From Shinella zoogloeoides (GTDB lineage: Bacteria; Pseudomonadota; Alphaproteobacteria; Rhizobiales; Rhizobiaceae), in NCBI RefSeq assembly GCF_030733845.1, contig NZ_CP132311.1, positions 124,001 to 188,000 of the forward strand: DNA of 64,000 bases, given 5' to 3'. Below, piece by piece: positions 16,623 through 24,402 of the stretch. The notes under the pieces are model-generated. The model did no database searches. It saw only the letters and a program-made list of their open reading frames with translations, and had not been told where the DNA came from. The first letter of the stretch is position 1, and every line of letters begins with the position of its first letter. The position numbers and the translations under genes are program-made.

Positions 16623-16997
16623 ATGGGCAAGAAAGACTTTGGCGGCGTCATTCGCATGCGGCTTTCCACCGGTGAACTGATCCCGCTGCGCGGCACGCTC
16701 TCCATGAACACGGCCGGGATTTCCGCCGAGGCGATCACCAACCAGGACGGCACAGTCGACCGCTCGATGACGCCGCAGGCCCGGCGCGCTGAGTTCAGCT
16801 TCGCCGATCGCGGCCTCGACCATGACAAGCTGATGCAGTCGGACCGGTTCAACGTGACCTTCATCGAGGACAGCACCGGCGTGACGCACTACTTCAGCCG
16901 TGCGTTCGTCGTCGGGGATCCCGCGAAGAACAGGATCAATGGCGAAGTCACCGGCATCTCCATCGCCGCCGAGGCGTACCGGAAGACGGAGGACTGA
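16623..16997 (+). CDS. Tail tube protein, Mu gpM-like
   Basis: 124 aa, standard size for Mu-type tubes. It begins MGKKDFGGVIRMRLSTGE and ends GEVTGISIAAEAY, typical of this family. It builds the inner tube that carries DNA. Located between sheath and tail-assembly chaperone as in Mu. Confidence 0.92.
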   Translation: MGKKDFGGVIRMRLSTGELIPLRGTLSMNTAGISAEAITNQDGTVDRSMTPQARRAEFSFADRGLDHDKLMQSDRFNVTFIEDSTGVTHYFSRAFVVGDPAKNRINGEVTGISIAAEAYRKTED

Positions 16998-17000
16998 GCC

Positions 17001-17357
17001 GTGGCACGAACTACCGTCCCGCTTTCCCGGTCCTACGATGGCCATGACGGGAAGTTCTCGTCGATCGAATTGCGCGAGCCGACCTACAAGGAAATCTATA
17101 TCGACGGTCTCGGTGAGCCGCAGCAATGGCAGCCGGGCACCAACGGACAACCGATCCTCATTACCCTGCCCGACGTCATCAACGAGTATGTCGAGCGCCT
17201 CGCGGTCAACCCGACAGCCGAGAACCTTGCCCAGCTCAATGCGAAGGACAGTCGCACCCTGGCACGGGCGGTGATCGGTTTTTTTCAGGATGCGCCGGCG
17301 CCGACGAACTCGCCGACCTCCTCGTCTTCCGTTTCGGCTGGGACGCAGGACGAATAG
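17001..17357 (+). CDS. Tail assembly chaperone, short form (Mu gp41-like)
   Basis: 118 aa from a GTG start. The N-terminal 90 residues (beta-rich, with FSSIELREPTYKEI) match Mu gp41-type tail assembly proteins. The tail after residue 95 (APAPTNSPTSSSS) is low-complexity and ends soon, as usual for the unshifted product of a chaperone gene. A run of seven T residues at 17279-17285 allows a -1 shift into a conserved-looking second frame. Confidence 0.85.
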   Translation: MARTTVPLSRSYDGHDGKFSSIELREPTYKEIYIDGLGEPQQWQPGTNGQPILITLPDVINEYVERLAVNPTAENLAQLNAKDSRTLARAVIGFFQDAPAPTNSPTSSSSVSAGTQDE

Positions 17358-17428
17358 AGGTCATGTCGCTGCGACAGATTCACTACTGGTTTGATCGGCT
17401 CGTTCGGATGAAGGAGCGCCAATCGTGA
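17001..17428 (+). CDS. Tail assembly chaperone, -1 frameshift product
   Basis: Slippage by -1 on codons TTT TTT at 17280-17285 (slippery stretch GGTTTTTTTCAG) joins the first 95 residues to 47 residues read from 17285 to the TGA at 17426-17428, giving 142 aa. The extension contains DELADLLVFRFGWDAG and RQIHYWFDRLVRMKE, which look like a real helical domain, unlike the low-complexity unshifted tail. Such G/GT fusions chaperone the tape measure protein, encoded next. The GTG of the tape measure overlaps this stop. Confidence 0.75.
17279..17285 (+). promoter_or_regulatory. Slippery heptamer for programmed -1 frameshift
   Basis: Seven consecutive T residues read as TTT TTT in the chaperone frame, so both tRNAs can re-pair after a -1 shift. 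It is placed exactly where the overlapping -1 frame takes over and continues to the tape measure start. Confidence 0.75.
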
Positions 17429-19377
17429 CACGCGAAGTCGAGGCACGCCTCAGGATATCCGCCGTCGACGGCTCCGGACGCGTCCTGCAGCAGTTTGCCG
17501 GCCGTCTCCAGCAGGTCAACCGGCAGGCTGCCGCGCTGAACGCGCAGCAAGGCAGGCTTGGCCGGACGACGGCGTCCACCATGACGATCATGTCGCGCTA
17601 TCTGGCGCCGGCGGCCGTCGGTGCGTTCACAGCCGGCGCTGTCAAGGACTTCGCCGCGGTCGAGCGCCAGATGACGCGTATCGGCATCACGGCTGGCGCC
17701 AGCGCCAACGAAACGGAAGAGGCGTTCCGCCGGATGCAGATGGTCTCGAAGGAGATCGCGCTTCCGTTGGAGAGTGCGATTGACGCCGTCGATACACTGG
17801 TGTCCGCGGGGCTTTCCCTTAAAGAGGCCATGGACTTCCTGCCGTCCGTGCTTGCAACGGCACAGGCTTCGGGTTCTGCCACACAAGATATCGCCAACAC
17901 CGCCGTGAAGGCGGCATCCGCGTTGAAAATCGAGGCTGGCGAGATGCAGCGTGCCTTCGACATCATGGTTGCGGGCGGCAAGGCGGGCCAGTTCGAACTC
18001 AAGGATATGGCAACCTACATTCCGGAGCTTGCCAACTCTTTCGCTTCCCTCGGCTATACGGGCGAGGAAGGGTTGCGTCAGCTGATCGCAATGTTGCAGA
18101 CCATCCGCGAAGACACCGGCTCGGCCTCCGCTGCAGCGACGCAGGCGCAGAACATATTCGGCAAGATGTTCACCGAGGACACGGCCAAAAAGTTCGGCAA
18201 GTTCGGCATCGACCTTCGGCGTGAACTCGAAGCGGCAAAGAAGAATGGGGAAGATGCAGTTTCCGCTTTCGTCCGGCTGTCGAAAGAAGCCATCGACGGA
18301 GACCTGTCCAAGCTGCCTTTGCTCTTCACCGATCAGGAATTCCGTCTCGGGATGCAGTCTCTGATCACCAGTGCTGACAGCTACAAGAAGTTCATTGATG
18401 CCGTAAACTCTGCTGAGGTTGACGGAACCGTGCAACGTGATCTCAAGCGTGTCACGGACGATACGCAGGCCAGCATCGACAAGCTGTCGGCAAGCTGGGA
18501 CGAACTGATGAAGCGGTTCGGGCAGAAGGCGGCGACGGTCGTGACGCCGGCGATCGATGCGATCGTCTCCGCAACGGACCGGCAGGGCGCGATCGACCGC
18601 GCCTTGAAGAACCGCGGCATGGGATATCTCGAAAGCCAGTGGCACCAGGTCGGCCTTAGCCAGCGCGACCAGGACCTGCTTGCCATCGAGGGCGGGTTCA
18701 AGGATGCCGAGCTCCGGCGGAAGTACGAATTCGGCCCGTCGTTGCTGCAAGGCTGGAAGCCGGAGAAGGAGTTCCCGGGCGGCGGAACGGATGCGAAACC
18801 TATTCCCCGTGCTCGCCCGACGACAATCGCCGGGAAATCCGGACGGGACCAGATGGCCGCGTTCATGCTCGCCCGGCGATCCGAGATCGATTACATCAAC
18901 AGCCGCGGCACGGACTGGTCTCATCCCTCGGCGCCTGCGGAGTTCGCAGGGTCCGCCGTAGGCTATACGCCTCGAAAGGCCACGTTCGTCTCCGGTGTTG
19001 GAAAAACCGCGACGCAATCCTATGCCGCGCGCCACGCCGGCATGGAGCCCTGGACGCCGACGCGGGTGCTCGACGGCATCAAGAGCCTGTTCAGCCCGGA
19101 AGAGGCCGAGCCCGTCGGCGAGGCTTTGGCGCAAGCGGCCATCTCGAAACTCAGTTCGGATGCCGGGTCGGTGGGTACGGAACTGGGAAGTGTCGTGCGC
19201 GACGCGATGATGGCCATGGCGCCGCAGATCGGCACGGCCATGGCGCAGGCATTCGCCGCGACCGCCAGCCAGGTCAAGCTCGGTGTCAACGTTGCGGGCA
19301 TCTCCGGTAAGGTCAATGCCGATACCGGACGCTCGATGCCGACGAGCGCCGGTCTGCCGGTTACGGCAGGCCGCTAG
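17425..19377 (+). CDS. Tail tape measure protein
   Basis: 650 aa from GTG, 4-base overlap with the frameshift product. The N-terminal 60 residues are coiled-coil-like (RLQQVNRQAAALNAQQGRL). Then comes the TP901/PhageMin_Tail domain (about 90-350) with FAAVERQMTRIGITAGAS and KDMATYIPELANSFASLG. The C-terminal part is rich in alanine and glycine. By family it sets tail length and helps DNA ejection. At 650 residues the tail should be rather short for a myovirus. Confidence 0.93.
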   Translation: MTREVEARLRISAVDGSGRVLQQFAGRLQQVNRQAAALNAQQGRLGRTTASTMTIMSRYLAPAAVGAFTAGAVKDFAAVERQMTRIGITAGASANETEEAFRRMQMVSKEIALPLESAIDAVDTLVSAGLSLKEAMDFLPSVLATAQASGSATQDIANTAVKAASALKIEAGEMQRAFDIMVAGGKAGQFELKDMATYIPELANSFASLGYTGEEGLRQLIAMLQTIREDTGSASAAATQAQNIFGKMFTEDTAKKFGKFGIDLRRELEAAKKNGEDAVSAFVRLSKEAIDGDLSKLPLLFTDQEFRLGMQSLITSADSYKKFIDAVNSAEVDGTVQRDLKRVTDDTQASIDKLSASWDELMKRFGQKAATVVTPAIDAIVSATDRQGAIDRALKNRGMGYLESQWHQVGLSQRDQDLLAIEGGFKDAELRRKYEFGPSLLQGWKPEKEFPGGGTDAKPIPRARPTTIAGKSGRDQMAAFMLARRSEIDYINSRGTDWSHPSAPAEFAGSAVGYTPRKATFVSGVGKTATQSYAARHAGMEPWTPTRVLDGIKSLFSPEEAEPVGEALAQAAISKLSSDAGSVGTELGSVVRDAMMAMAPQIGTAMAQAFAATASQVKLGVNVAGISGKVNADTGRSMPTSAGLPVTAGR

Positions 19378-19388
19378 GAGGATCCATC

Positions 19389-19847
19389 ATGCGTGACTGG
19401 ACAAAGACCCTTCGCCGGGCGAGCTTCCGCGGCGTCTCGTTCTGGGTCGAGGCGGAAGACCTCGCCGGCGGCAAGCGTCTCGCCCGGCATGAATATGCCG
19501 GCGGGCGGACCACCTATCTCGAGGAGATGGGACTGGCCACCCCGGATTTCTCGGTCACCGCCTATCTTGTCGGCGACGACAGCGACGCACGGGCGATCCT
19601 CCTCACGCAAGCTGCCCAGACGCCCGGCCCCGGCCGGCTCGTTCTGCCGATGGACCGGGGCCAGATGGCTTATGTCGAGGGCTTTCGCCGCTCGCGGTCG
19701 CGCGATCGCGCCGGGTACATCGCCTTCGACTTTACGGCAATCCCGCTCTCCACCTCGGGCGGTTCGATGCTCGGCGTCGCCGACATGACGACGGCGGTCC
19801 TTTCCAACCTGTCCGGCGCGTCCGCCGGCTTCGGAGGTTTTTTCTGA
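19389..19847 (+). CDS. Mu gpN-like DNA circularisation protein, N-terminal part
   Basis: 152 aa. It begins MRDWTKTLRRASFRGVSFWVEAEDLAGGKR, the signature of the DNA_circ_N family (first 20 residues are decisive), including the ARHEYAGG and YLEEMG segments. In Mu, gpN is about 490 aa; here the reading frame ends after the N-terminal domain and the next gene starts on its last base. The family acts in the tail baseplate region and was once thought to circularise DNA. Confidence 0.85.
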   Translation: MRDWTKTLRRASFRGVSFWVEAEDLAGGKRLARHEYAGGRTTYLEEMGLATPDFSVTAYLVGDDSDARAILLTQAAQTPGPGRLVLPMDRGQMAYVEGFRRSRSRDRAGYIAFDFTAIPLSTSGGSMLGVADMTTAVLSNLSGASAGFGGFF

Positions 19848-20470
19848 TGGCCGCCGATCGTGGTGCAATTGCCGCCTGGCTGTCCGGGCTCGCCGGCATG
19901 CTCGTGACGGACGCTCTCGATGCGGTTGATCTGGCGAACCGTCTTTCGGATGCGACGGCTCTGGAGGGGCAGGCGTTCGCCGCGGAAGCGCTGGCGATTA
20001 TGCGCGTCATCGCCGAAAGCGTTGCCTCGCCGTCGGCGTTCGATATCCTTGCCGTGCCATCGTTCACGGACGCGGACACGTCGGCCGCCGCCATGGTGCT
20101 TGGTACCTTCGGGCTGTGCGTTGCCGCGCCCCGTATCGCATGGGCATCACGCCCTCAGGCCAGGGCCGCGCGCGTGCGGATCGTCGGTCATGGCGAGGCC
20201 GCCCTTGGCGTCGTCTCCAGGGCCGGCGGCGCGGCGGTCGATCTTTACCGATACCTTTCGCGTCTCATCGAGATCGCCGTCCTCATCGTATCCGAGCAGG
20301 CCGCGAATGCCGTGCCGATCGTCCGCGTCGAGACCGGCGTCTCGCTGCCGTCATCGGTCCTGGCGTACCAGCTATACGGCGACGCGGCGCGTGCGCAGTC
20401 CCTGGTCGACATCGCGCGGAGCGCAACGCCGATGATCATGCCCATCGCTTTCGAAGCGCTGGAGAGCTGA
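19847..20470 (+). CDS. Tail protein, probable C-terminal half of a split gpN
   Basis: 207 aa, alanine-rich and mostly helical, with start on the stop of the N-terminal gpN gene. Together the two make 359 aa, shorter than Mu gpN. The C-terminal end (YQLYGDAARAQSLVDIAR) matches the usual gpN ending where a residue pattern YxRxGDAxxADxLxxRN occurs. Interpreted as a natural split of gpN rather than a mutation, because the two frames are joined with a standard ATG overlap. Confidence 0.65.
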   Translation: MAADRGAIAAWLSGLAGMLVTDALDAVDLANRLSDATALEGQAFAAEALAIMRVIAESVASPSAFDILAVPSFTDADTSAAAMVLGTFGLCVAAPRIAWASRPQARAARVRIVGHGEAALGVVSRAGGAAVDLYRYLSRLIEIAVLIVSEQAANAVPIVRVETGVSLPSSVLAYQLYGDAARAQSLVDIARSATPMIMPIAFEALES

Positions 20471-20471
20471 C

Positions 20472-21542
20472 ATGCTGCCGATCAGCAGCCGGCCGCTCGA
20501 AACCGTGGTCGTCGACGGGCTCCCGCCTGTTCTTTCGATCGAGATCAGCATCTCGGCGGAAGAGGCTGCCCGGACGGCGAGTGGAACATTCGTGATCTCC
20601 GGTCCGGGCGTTCCCGTCATGCCGGGCCTGCCGACGCGCATCACGGCCAACGGAACGGTGCTTCTCACCGGATATGTGCGTGATGTCGACACGGGCTACG
20701 GAGAGGCGGACCGGACGCTCGGGTGCAGCTTCGTTTCGCGCACCATCGATCTGATCGAGACGTCGGCGGATCACCCGTCCGGCGAGATCCTCAACAAGAA
20801 TCTCCTTGCCATTGCGAAGGAGCTGGACAGCACGGGAGTCGGCATCGAGAGCGACGGTTCCAGCTTTCCCCCGGAGCCGCGGCACAAGCTCATCGAGGGC
20901 GAGAGTGCCTTCTCCTCGATCGAGCGGCGCGCCCGGGGTCGCGGCGTCCTGATCCACGACACGGAAAAGGGTCGCCTGAAACTCTCGACCAAACCTGGCG
21001 GCATCCACGCCGGCACCCTGAAGCGCGGCGTCAATATCCTGCCGGGCGCCCGGGCAAGCTTTACCGAAGCGGGGCGCTATTCGGATATCAAGGTGCGCGG
21101 GCAGCAGACAAGCGGAACGCAAAAGCAGCACCTTCGCGGCGAGACGAAAGTTGCCGACAGCGGTGTGTCGCGAAAACGGGTCCTGATCCTACCGCACGAG
21201 GGCGAGGCGACGATCGACCGGATGCGCACGCGCGCAATCTGGCAGGCGCGCCGGGCCGCCGGAAACAGCGTCACGGCCAGCATTCCCACGACCGGCTGGC
21301 GCGACGCCGCCGGCAGGATATGGGCGCCAAACTGGCTGGTGCAGGTCGAAGACGACTTTCTCGGCATCTCGGGGCTCATGATCATCAAGAGCGTGCGGCT
21401 CTCCCAGGCCGGCGATGACAAGACGTTCGCGACGCTGTCGCTTGCCGATCCGCGCTCCCTTGGCGGTGAAAACCCTCGGGGAAAGACCTCGGACAGCTAT
21501 GCCGCGCCTGGCGTGATCTCGGCGGAGTATGAAGACGAATGA
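20472..21542 (+). CDS. Baseplate hub protein, Mu gpP-like
   Basis: 356 aa, close to Mu gpP (379 aa). Typical segments are the N-terminal beta domain, TGYVRDVDTGYGEADRTL in the second domain, and GQQTSGTQKQ followed by the long C-terminal beta domain. It forms the hub at the tube end, related to gp27 of T4 and phage P2 gpD. Overlaps the spike gene by 4 bases. Confidence 0.9.
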   Translation: MLPISSRPLETVVVDGLPPVLSIEISISAEEAARTASGTFVISGPGVPVMPGLPTRITANGTVLLTGYVRDVDTGYGEADRTLGCSFVSRTIDLIETSADHPSGEILNKNLLAIAKELDSTGVGIESDGSSFPPEPRHKLIEGESAFSSIERRARGRGVLIHDTEKGRLKLSTKPGGIHAGTLKRGVNILPGARASFTEAGRYSDIKVRGQQTSGTQKQHLRGETKVADSGVSRKRVLILPHEGEATIDRMRTRAIWQARRAAGNSVTASIPTTGWRDAAGRIWAPNWLVQVEDDFLGISGLMIIKSVRLSQAGDDKTFATLSLADPRSLGGENPRGKTSDSYAAPGVISAEYEDE

Positions 21543-21958
21543 GGCGGATCGAACTGGATGGGCGGGTCGTCGAGCGTGGCGGACAGCAATTCGTCTCCGG
21601 GCGTGGGGCTAAGGCAGACGCGTGGACCGAAATCCACCGCATTGAACCGCATGGCTTCGCCTCGTCTCCGATCAAGGGCGGGCAGGGCCTCCTGCTGCCG
21701 ATGCCGGGCAACCCGGACATGGCTTACGTCCTTGGCGGGGAGAATCCGGGACACCGCCCGGCTGGCCTGCCCGCTGGCGGCACGGCACTTTACGATTCAC
21801 ATGGCAACATCATCAGCCTTGTCGGCAGCAAGGTGAGGTTTGTCGCGCCGCTCTTCGAGTTCGTCGGCAAAGTTAGCATCGACGGCAGCATCGAGATGAC
21901 GGGCGGGATCACCGCGGCCGGCTCGATCGTCGACGGCGACGGGAACAACGGGGCATAG
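21539..21958 (+). CDS. Baseplate spike protein, Mu gp45-like
   Basis: 139 aa. It begins MRRIELDGRVVERGGQQF, then KADAWTEIHRIEPHGFASSP, with an OB-like fold followed by short beta repeats (GKVSIDGSIEMTGGITAAGS) typical of a trimeric piercing spike. The spike at the tip of the tube pierces the outer membrane. Order hub-spike-gp46-gp47-gp48 is the Mu order. Confidence 0.88.
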   Translation: MRRIELDGRVVERGGQQFVSGRGAKADAWTEIHRIEPHGFASSPIKGGQGLLLPMPGNPDMAYVLGGENPGHRPAGLPAGGTALYDSHGNIISLVGSKVRFVAPLFEFVGKVSIDGSIEMTGGITAAGSIVDGDGNNGA

Positions 21959-21980
21959 CGCCCCTCGGGAACCCCCTTTC

Positions 21981-22517
21981 ATGATCCGCATCATACCGCT
22001 CGACGAAAGCGTCGAACCCTATCGCGCGCCCGATCTCGGGTGGGACGGCCTTGTCGGCGATCTCATCCTCAACCGCTTCGACCATCCCTCGGCGCCGGGA
22101 GACCTTCGTAGCGAGCAGGGCCTTGCGACGCAGGTGTTGATCCACCTGATGACCGATCGCCGGGTCGAGGAGAGCGAGCTCCGCGAAGGCGAGGACAATC
22201 GCGGCTGGCTCGGCGACAGCTTCGACCAGATGGACGGTGAGGGGCCGCTCGGTTCGCGCCTCTGGCTGCTGATGCGGCAGGCGATCTACGAGGGCATCGA
22301 GATCGATGTCGAAGACTACGTGCGCGAGGCCCTCGAGCCTCTGATCGACCAGGGCGCGGTGGCATCGGTCGGCGTCGCCGTCTCGGCCGATCGCGCGCAA
22401 AGCCGCGTGGACTACACGGTGACGCTGGCAGGCCGCGACGGCGCCCGCGTCTACGAACAGAAATTCGAACTTCTCTGGAGGCAGATCAATGGCGTGGTCC
22501 ATCCGCTCGCTGGCTGA
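21981..22517 (+). CDS. Baseplate protein, Mu gp46-like (gp25-type)
   Basis: 178 aa with the GP46 family pattern: DLGWDGLVGDLILNRF, then LATQVLIHLMTDRRVEESEL and GWLGDSF, ending in a beta hairpin. It belongs to the gp25-like wedge proteins that nucleate the sheath. Ends inside the start of the gp47 gene (29 bp overlap). Confidence 0.92.
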   Translation: MIRIIPLDESVEPYRAPDLGWDGLVGDLILNRFDHPSAPGDLRSEQGLATQVLIHLMTDRRVEESELREGEDNRGWLGDSFDQMDGEGPLGSRLWLLMRQAIYEGIEIDVEDYVREALEPLIDQGAVASVGVAVSADRAQSRVDYTVTLAGRDGARVYEQKFELLWRQINGVVHPLAG

Positions 22518-23568
22518 GGCGTCGCAGGCAATCCGCGGCGCGTTCCGGCAACACCTGCCGGGAACGGACACCGCGCTGAAAAACAACTTCGTGACGGTCG
22601 TTGCGAAGGTGCTTGCCGGCCTTTCGCATGAATTCGAGCTGCGCATGGCCTATATTGCGCGGCAGCTGTTCGCCCGCACGGCGTCGCTATCCTTTCTCGT
22701 GCTGCATGGCGCCGATGTCGGCATCCACCGCAAGGCGGCATCGGCGGCTACCGGCGCCATCGACGGGACGGGCCAGCCGAACGCGATCTATCCCGCCGGC
22801 ATCCGGTTCGTGTCGGGCAGCTCGACATATCTGTCGATCTCGCCCGGGCAGGCGAATTCCATCGGCGCGGTGCGTATCGTCGTTGTTGCCGAGAGCAGGG
22901 GAGCCGACACCAACCGCGAGGCGGGCGGCCTTCTGACGCTCTCGGATCCGGGGCTTTATCCGACGCTTGGCGGGAGTTTCGTCGTCGCGCCTGGCGGCCT
23001 TGGCGGCGGCGCCGATGTCGAGGACGTCGAGGATCTGCGGGCGCGCATCCTGTTCCGCAAGGCAAACCCGCCGGGGGCGGGCAAGCTCACGGACTACGAG
23101 CGCATCGTCCGGGACGTTCCCGGCGTGCTGAAGGCCTGGGCCTATCGCAACAACCTGACGCCATCCTTCATTGTCGTCTATTTCCTGTTCGATGGCCGCC
23201 CGAACCGCATCCCGACCGAGGGTGACAAACTCGTCGTGCAGGCGGCGGTCGATGCGCAGCGTCTCATCCGTGTCAACGACAGCGTGGTGGAGGCGCCGAC
23301 GCCGGAGCCGTTGAATCCGATCATTGCGAACCTCCGTCCGGATACGGCCGAGGTGCGTGCGAAAATCGCGGCGGCGATCGGCGATGTGCTTTACGAGCGC
23401 GCCCGGCCGGGCATCGAAGGCGATATGTTCTGGCTCTCGCGCAGCTGGATTGCCGAGGCCGTCTCCCGGGTTGCCGGTGAAGACAGCCACGAGCTGGAAT
23501 GGCCCCTGAACGATCTGCCGTACACGAATGGGCGCTATCCCGTTCTCGGCACGATCAGCTTCGTTTGA
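22489..23568 (+). CDS. Baseplate wedge protein J, Mu gp47-like
   Basis: 359 aa, equal to Mu gp47 in length. It shows the Baseplate_J pattern: a helical N-terminus, GTGQPNAIYPAGIRFVSGSS, DLRARILFRKANPPGAG, and DVPGVLKAWAY. A good GGAGG site precedes the ATG inside the gp46 gene. It forms the wedge that links hub and fibres. Confidence 0.95.
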   Translation: MAWSIRSLAEASQAIRGAFRQHLPGTDTALKNNFVTVVAKVLAGLSHEFELRMAYIARQLFARTASLSFLVLHGADVGIHRKAASAATGAIDGTGQPNAIYPAGIRFVSGSSTYLSISPGQANSIGAVRIVVVAESRGADTNREAGGLLTLSDPGLYPTLGGSFVVAPGGLGGGADVEDVEDLRARILFRKANPPGAGKLTDYERIVRDVPGVLKAWAYRNNLTPSFIVVYFLFDGRPNRIPTEGDKLVVQAAVDAQRLIRVNDSVVEAPTPEPLNPIIANLRPDTAEVRAKIAAAIGDVLYERARPGIEGDMFWLSRSWIAEAVSRVAGEDSHELEWPLNDLPYTNGRYPVLGTISFV

Positions 23569-23586
23569 CGATCGCGCGGTGAAACC

Positions 23587-24402
23587 ATGAGTGCGCGCGA
23601 AAGCCACCAGCATACGCAAACGCTGCTCTACGAAGAGCAGACATGGCCGGTCGTCGCCATTCCCGGCGACGGCCTTTCCGCCCCCACGAATGACGGGCTG
23701 ATTTCCGCGGCGCTCTCGTTCTGGCCGGTCGGCGCGGCTTGGGGCACACCCGACGGGCAGGCGCTGTCGCTCCGCTCCGTTCTCGCTCGCTTCACGCGGG
23801 CACTCGTTGCGCCGTTCGAATGGCTCTATGCGCGGGCCTGGCGCCTCGCGCTGGAATCGAGCGTGCAGACGGTCGGCGAAACGCTCGACGAATGGGAGGT
23901 GGAATACGGCCTTCCGGAGCGGTGCTTTCCCGGGGAGCAATCGACCTCGCAGCGGATGAGTTCCCTTCGGCGCAGGGTGAGCGCCGTCCCGCTTTCACAT
24001 CCTGAGGATTTCATCCGGGTGGCGGCCGAGTTCGGCTTCCCGATCGAGATCGAGGAACCCTGCATCTTCGAGTGCGGCTATTCGAATTGCGGCGGCGCGC
24101 ATGAGACGGGGGCCGCGCGCGAAGAAGCCTTCATCGTCGTGCGCGTTCTCAGCGCCTCGGAAAGCTATTTCGAGTGCGGCACATCGGAGTGCGGTTTCGA
24201 CCGGCTCTACGACCTCATCGGTACCGAGCAGATCGTCTGCTTCCTGCGCGAGCACTTGCCGGGCTGGGTCATCGCCCATCCGACGACGGCCGCCGGCCTC
24301 GGCTTCATCCTGACCACCACCGAAAGCGATTTCCAGAATTACATCCTCGTGGTCACGCACGAGGACGCTCTCGACTACATCCTCACCGGAGACCTGAACT
24401 AA
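23587..24402 (+). CDS. Tail protein, Mu gp48-like (YmfQ/DUF2313)
   Basis: 271 aa. The LLPxGxAW-type motif appears as FWPVGAAWGTPDGQ, followed by the conserved WRLALESSVQTVGETLDEWE and YGLPERCF. Cysteine pairs (FECGYSNCGG and FECGTSECGFD) lie in two similar segments and may be metal or disulfide sites. This family attaches the fibres to the baseplate. Stop overlaps the fibre gene by 1 base. Confidence 0.9.
   Translation: MSARESHQHTQTLLYEEQTWPVVAIPGDGLSAPTNDGLISAALSFWPVGAAWGTPDGQALSLRSVLARFTRALVAPFEWLYARAWRLALESSVQTVGETLDEWEVEYGLPERCFPGEQSTSQRMSSLRRRVSAVPLSHPEDFIRVAAEFGFPIEIEEPCIFECGYSNCGGAHETGAAREEAFIVVRVLSASESYFECGTSECGFDRLYDLIGTEQIVCFLREHLPGWVIAHPTTAAGLGFILTTTESDFQNYILVVTHEDALDYILTGDLN

Noticed and set aside
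15006..17150. 714-aa minus-strand reading frame
   Set aside because: It lies opposite the sheath and tube genes; long antisense frames are normal in high-G+C DNA and the translation is arginine/glycine-rich without family pattern.
24174..24401. N-terminal extension of the tail fibre
   Set aside because: It would read out of frame through the gp48-like gene; the ATG at 24402 overlaps that stop in the usual way.
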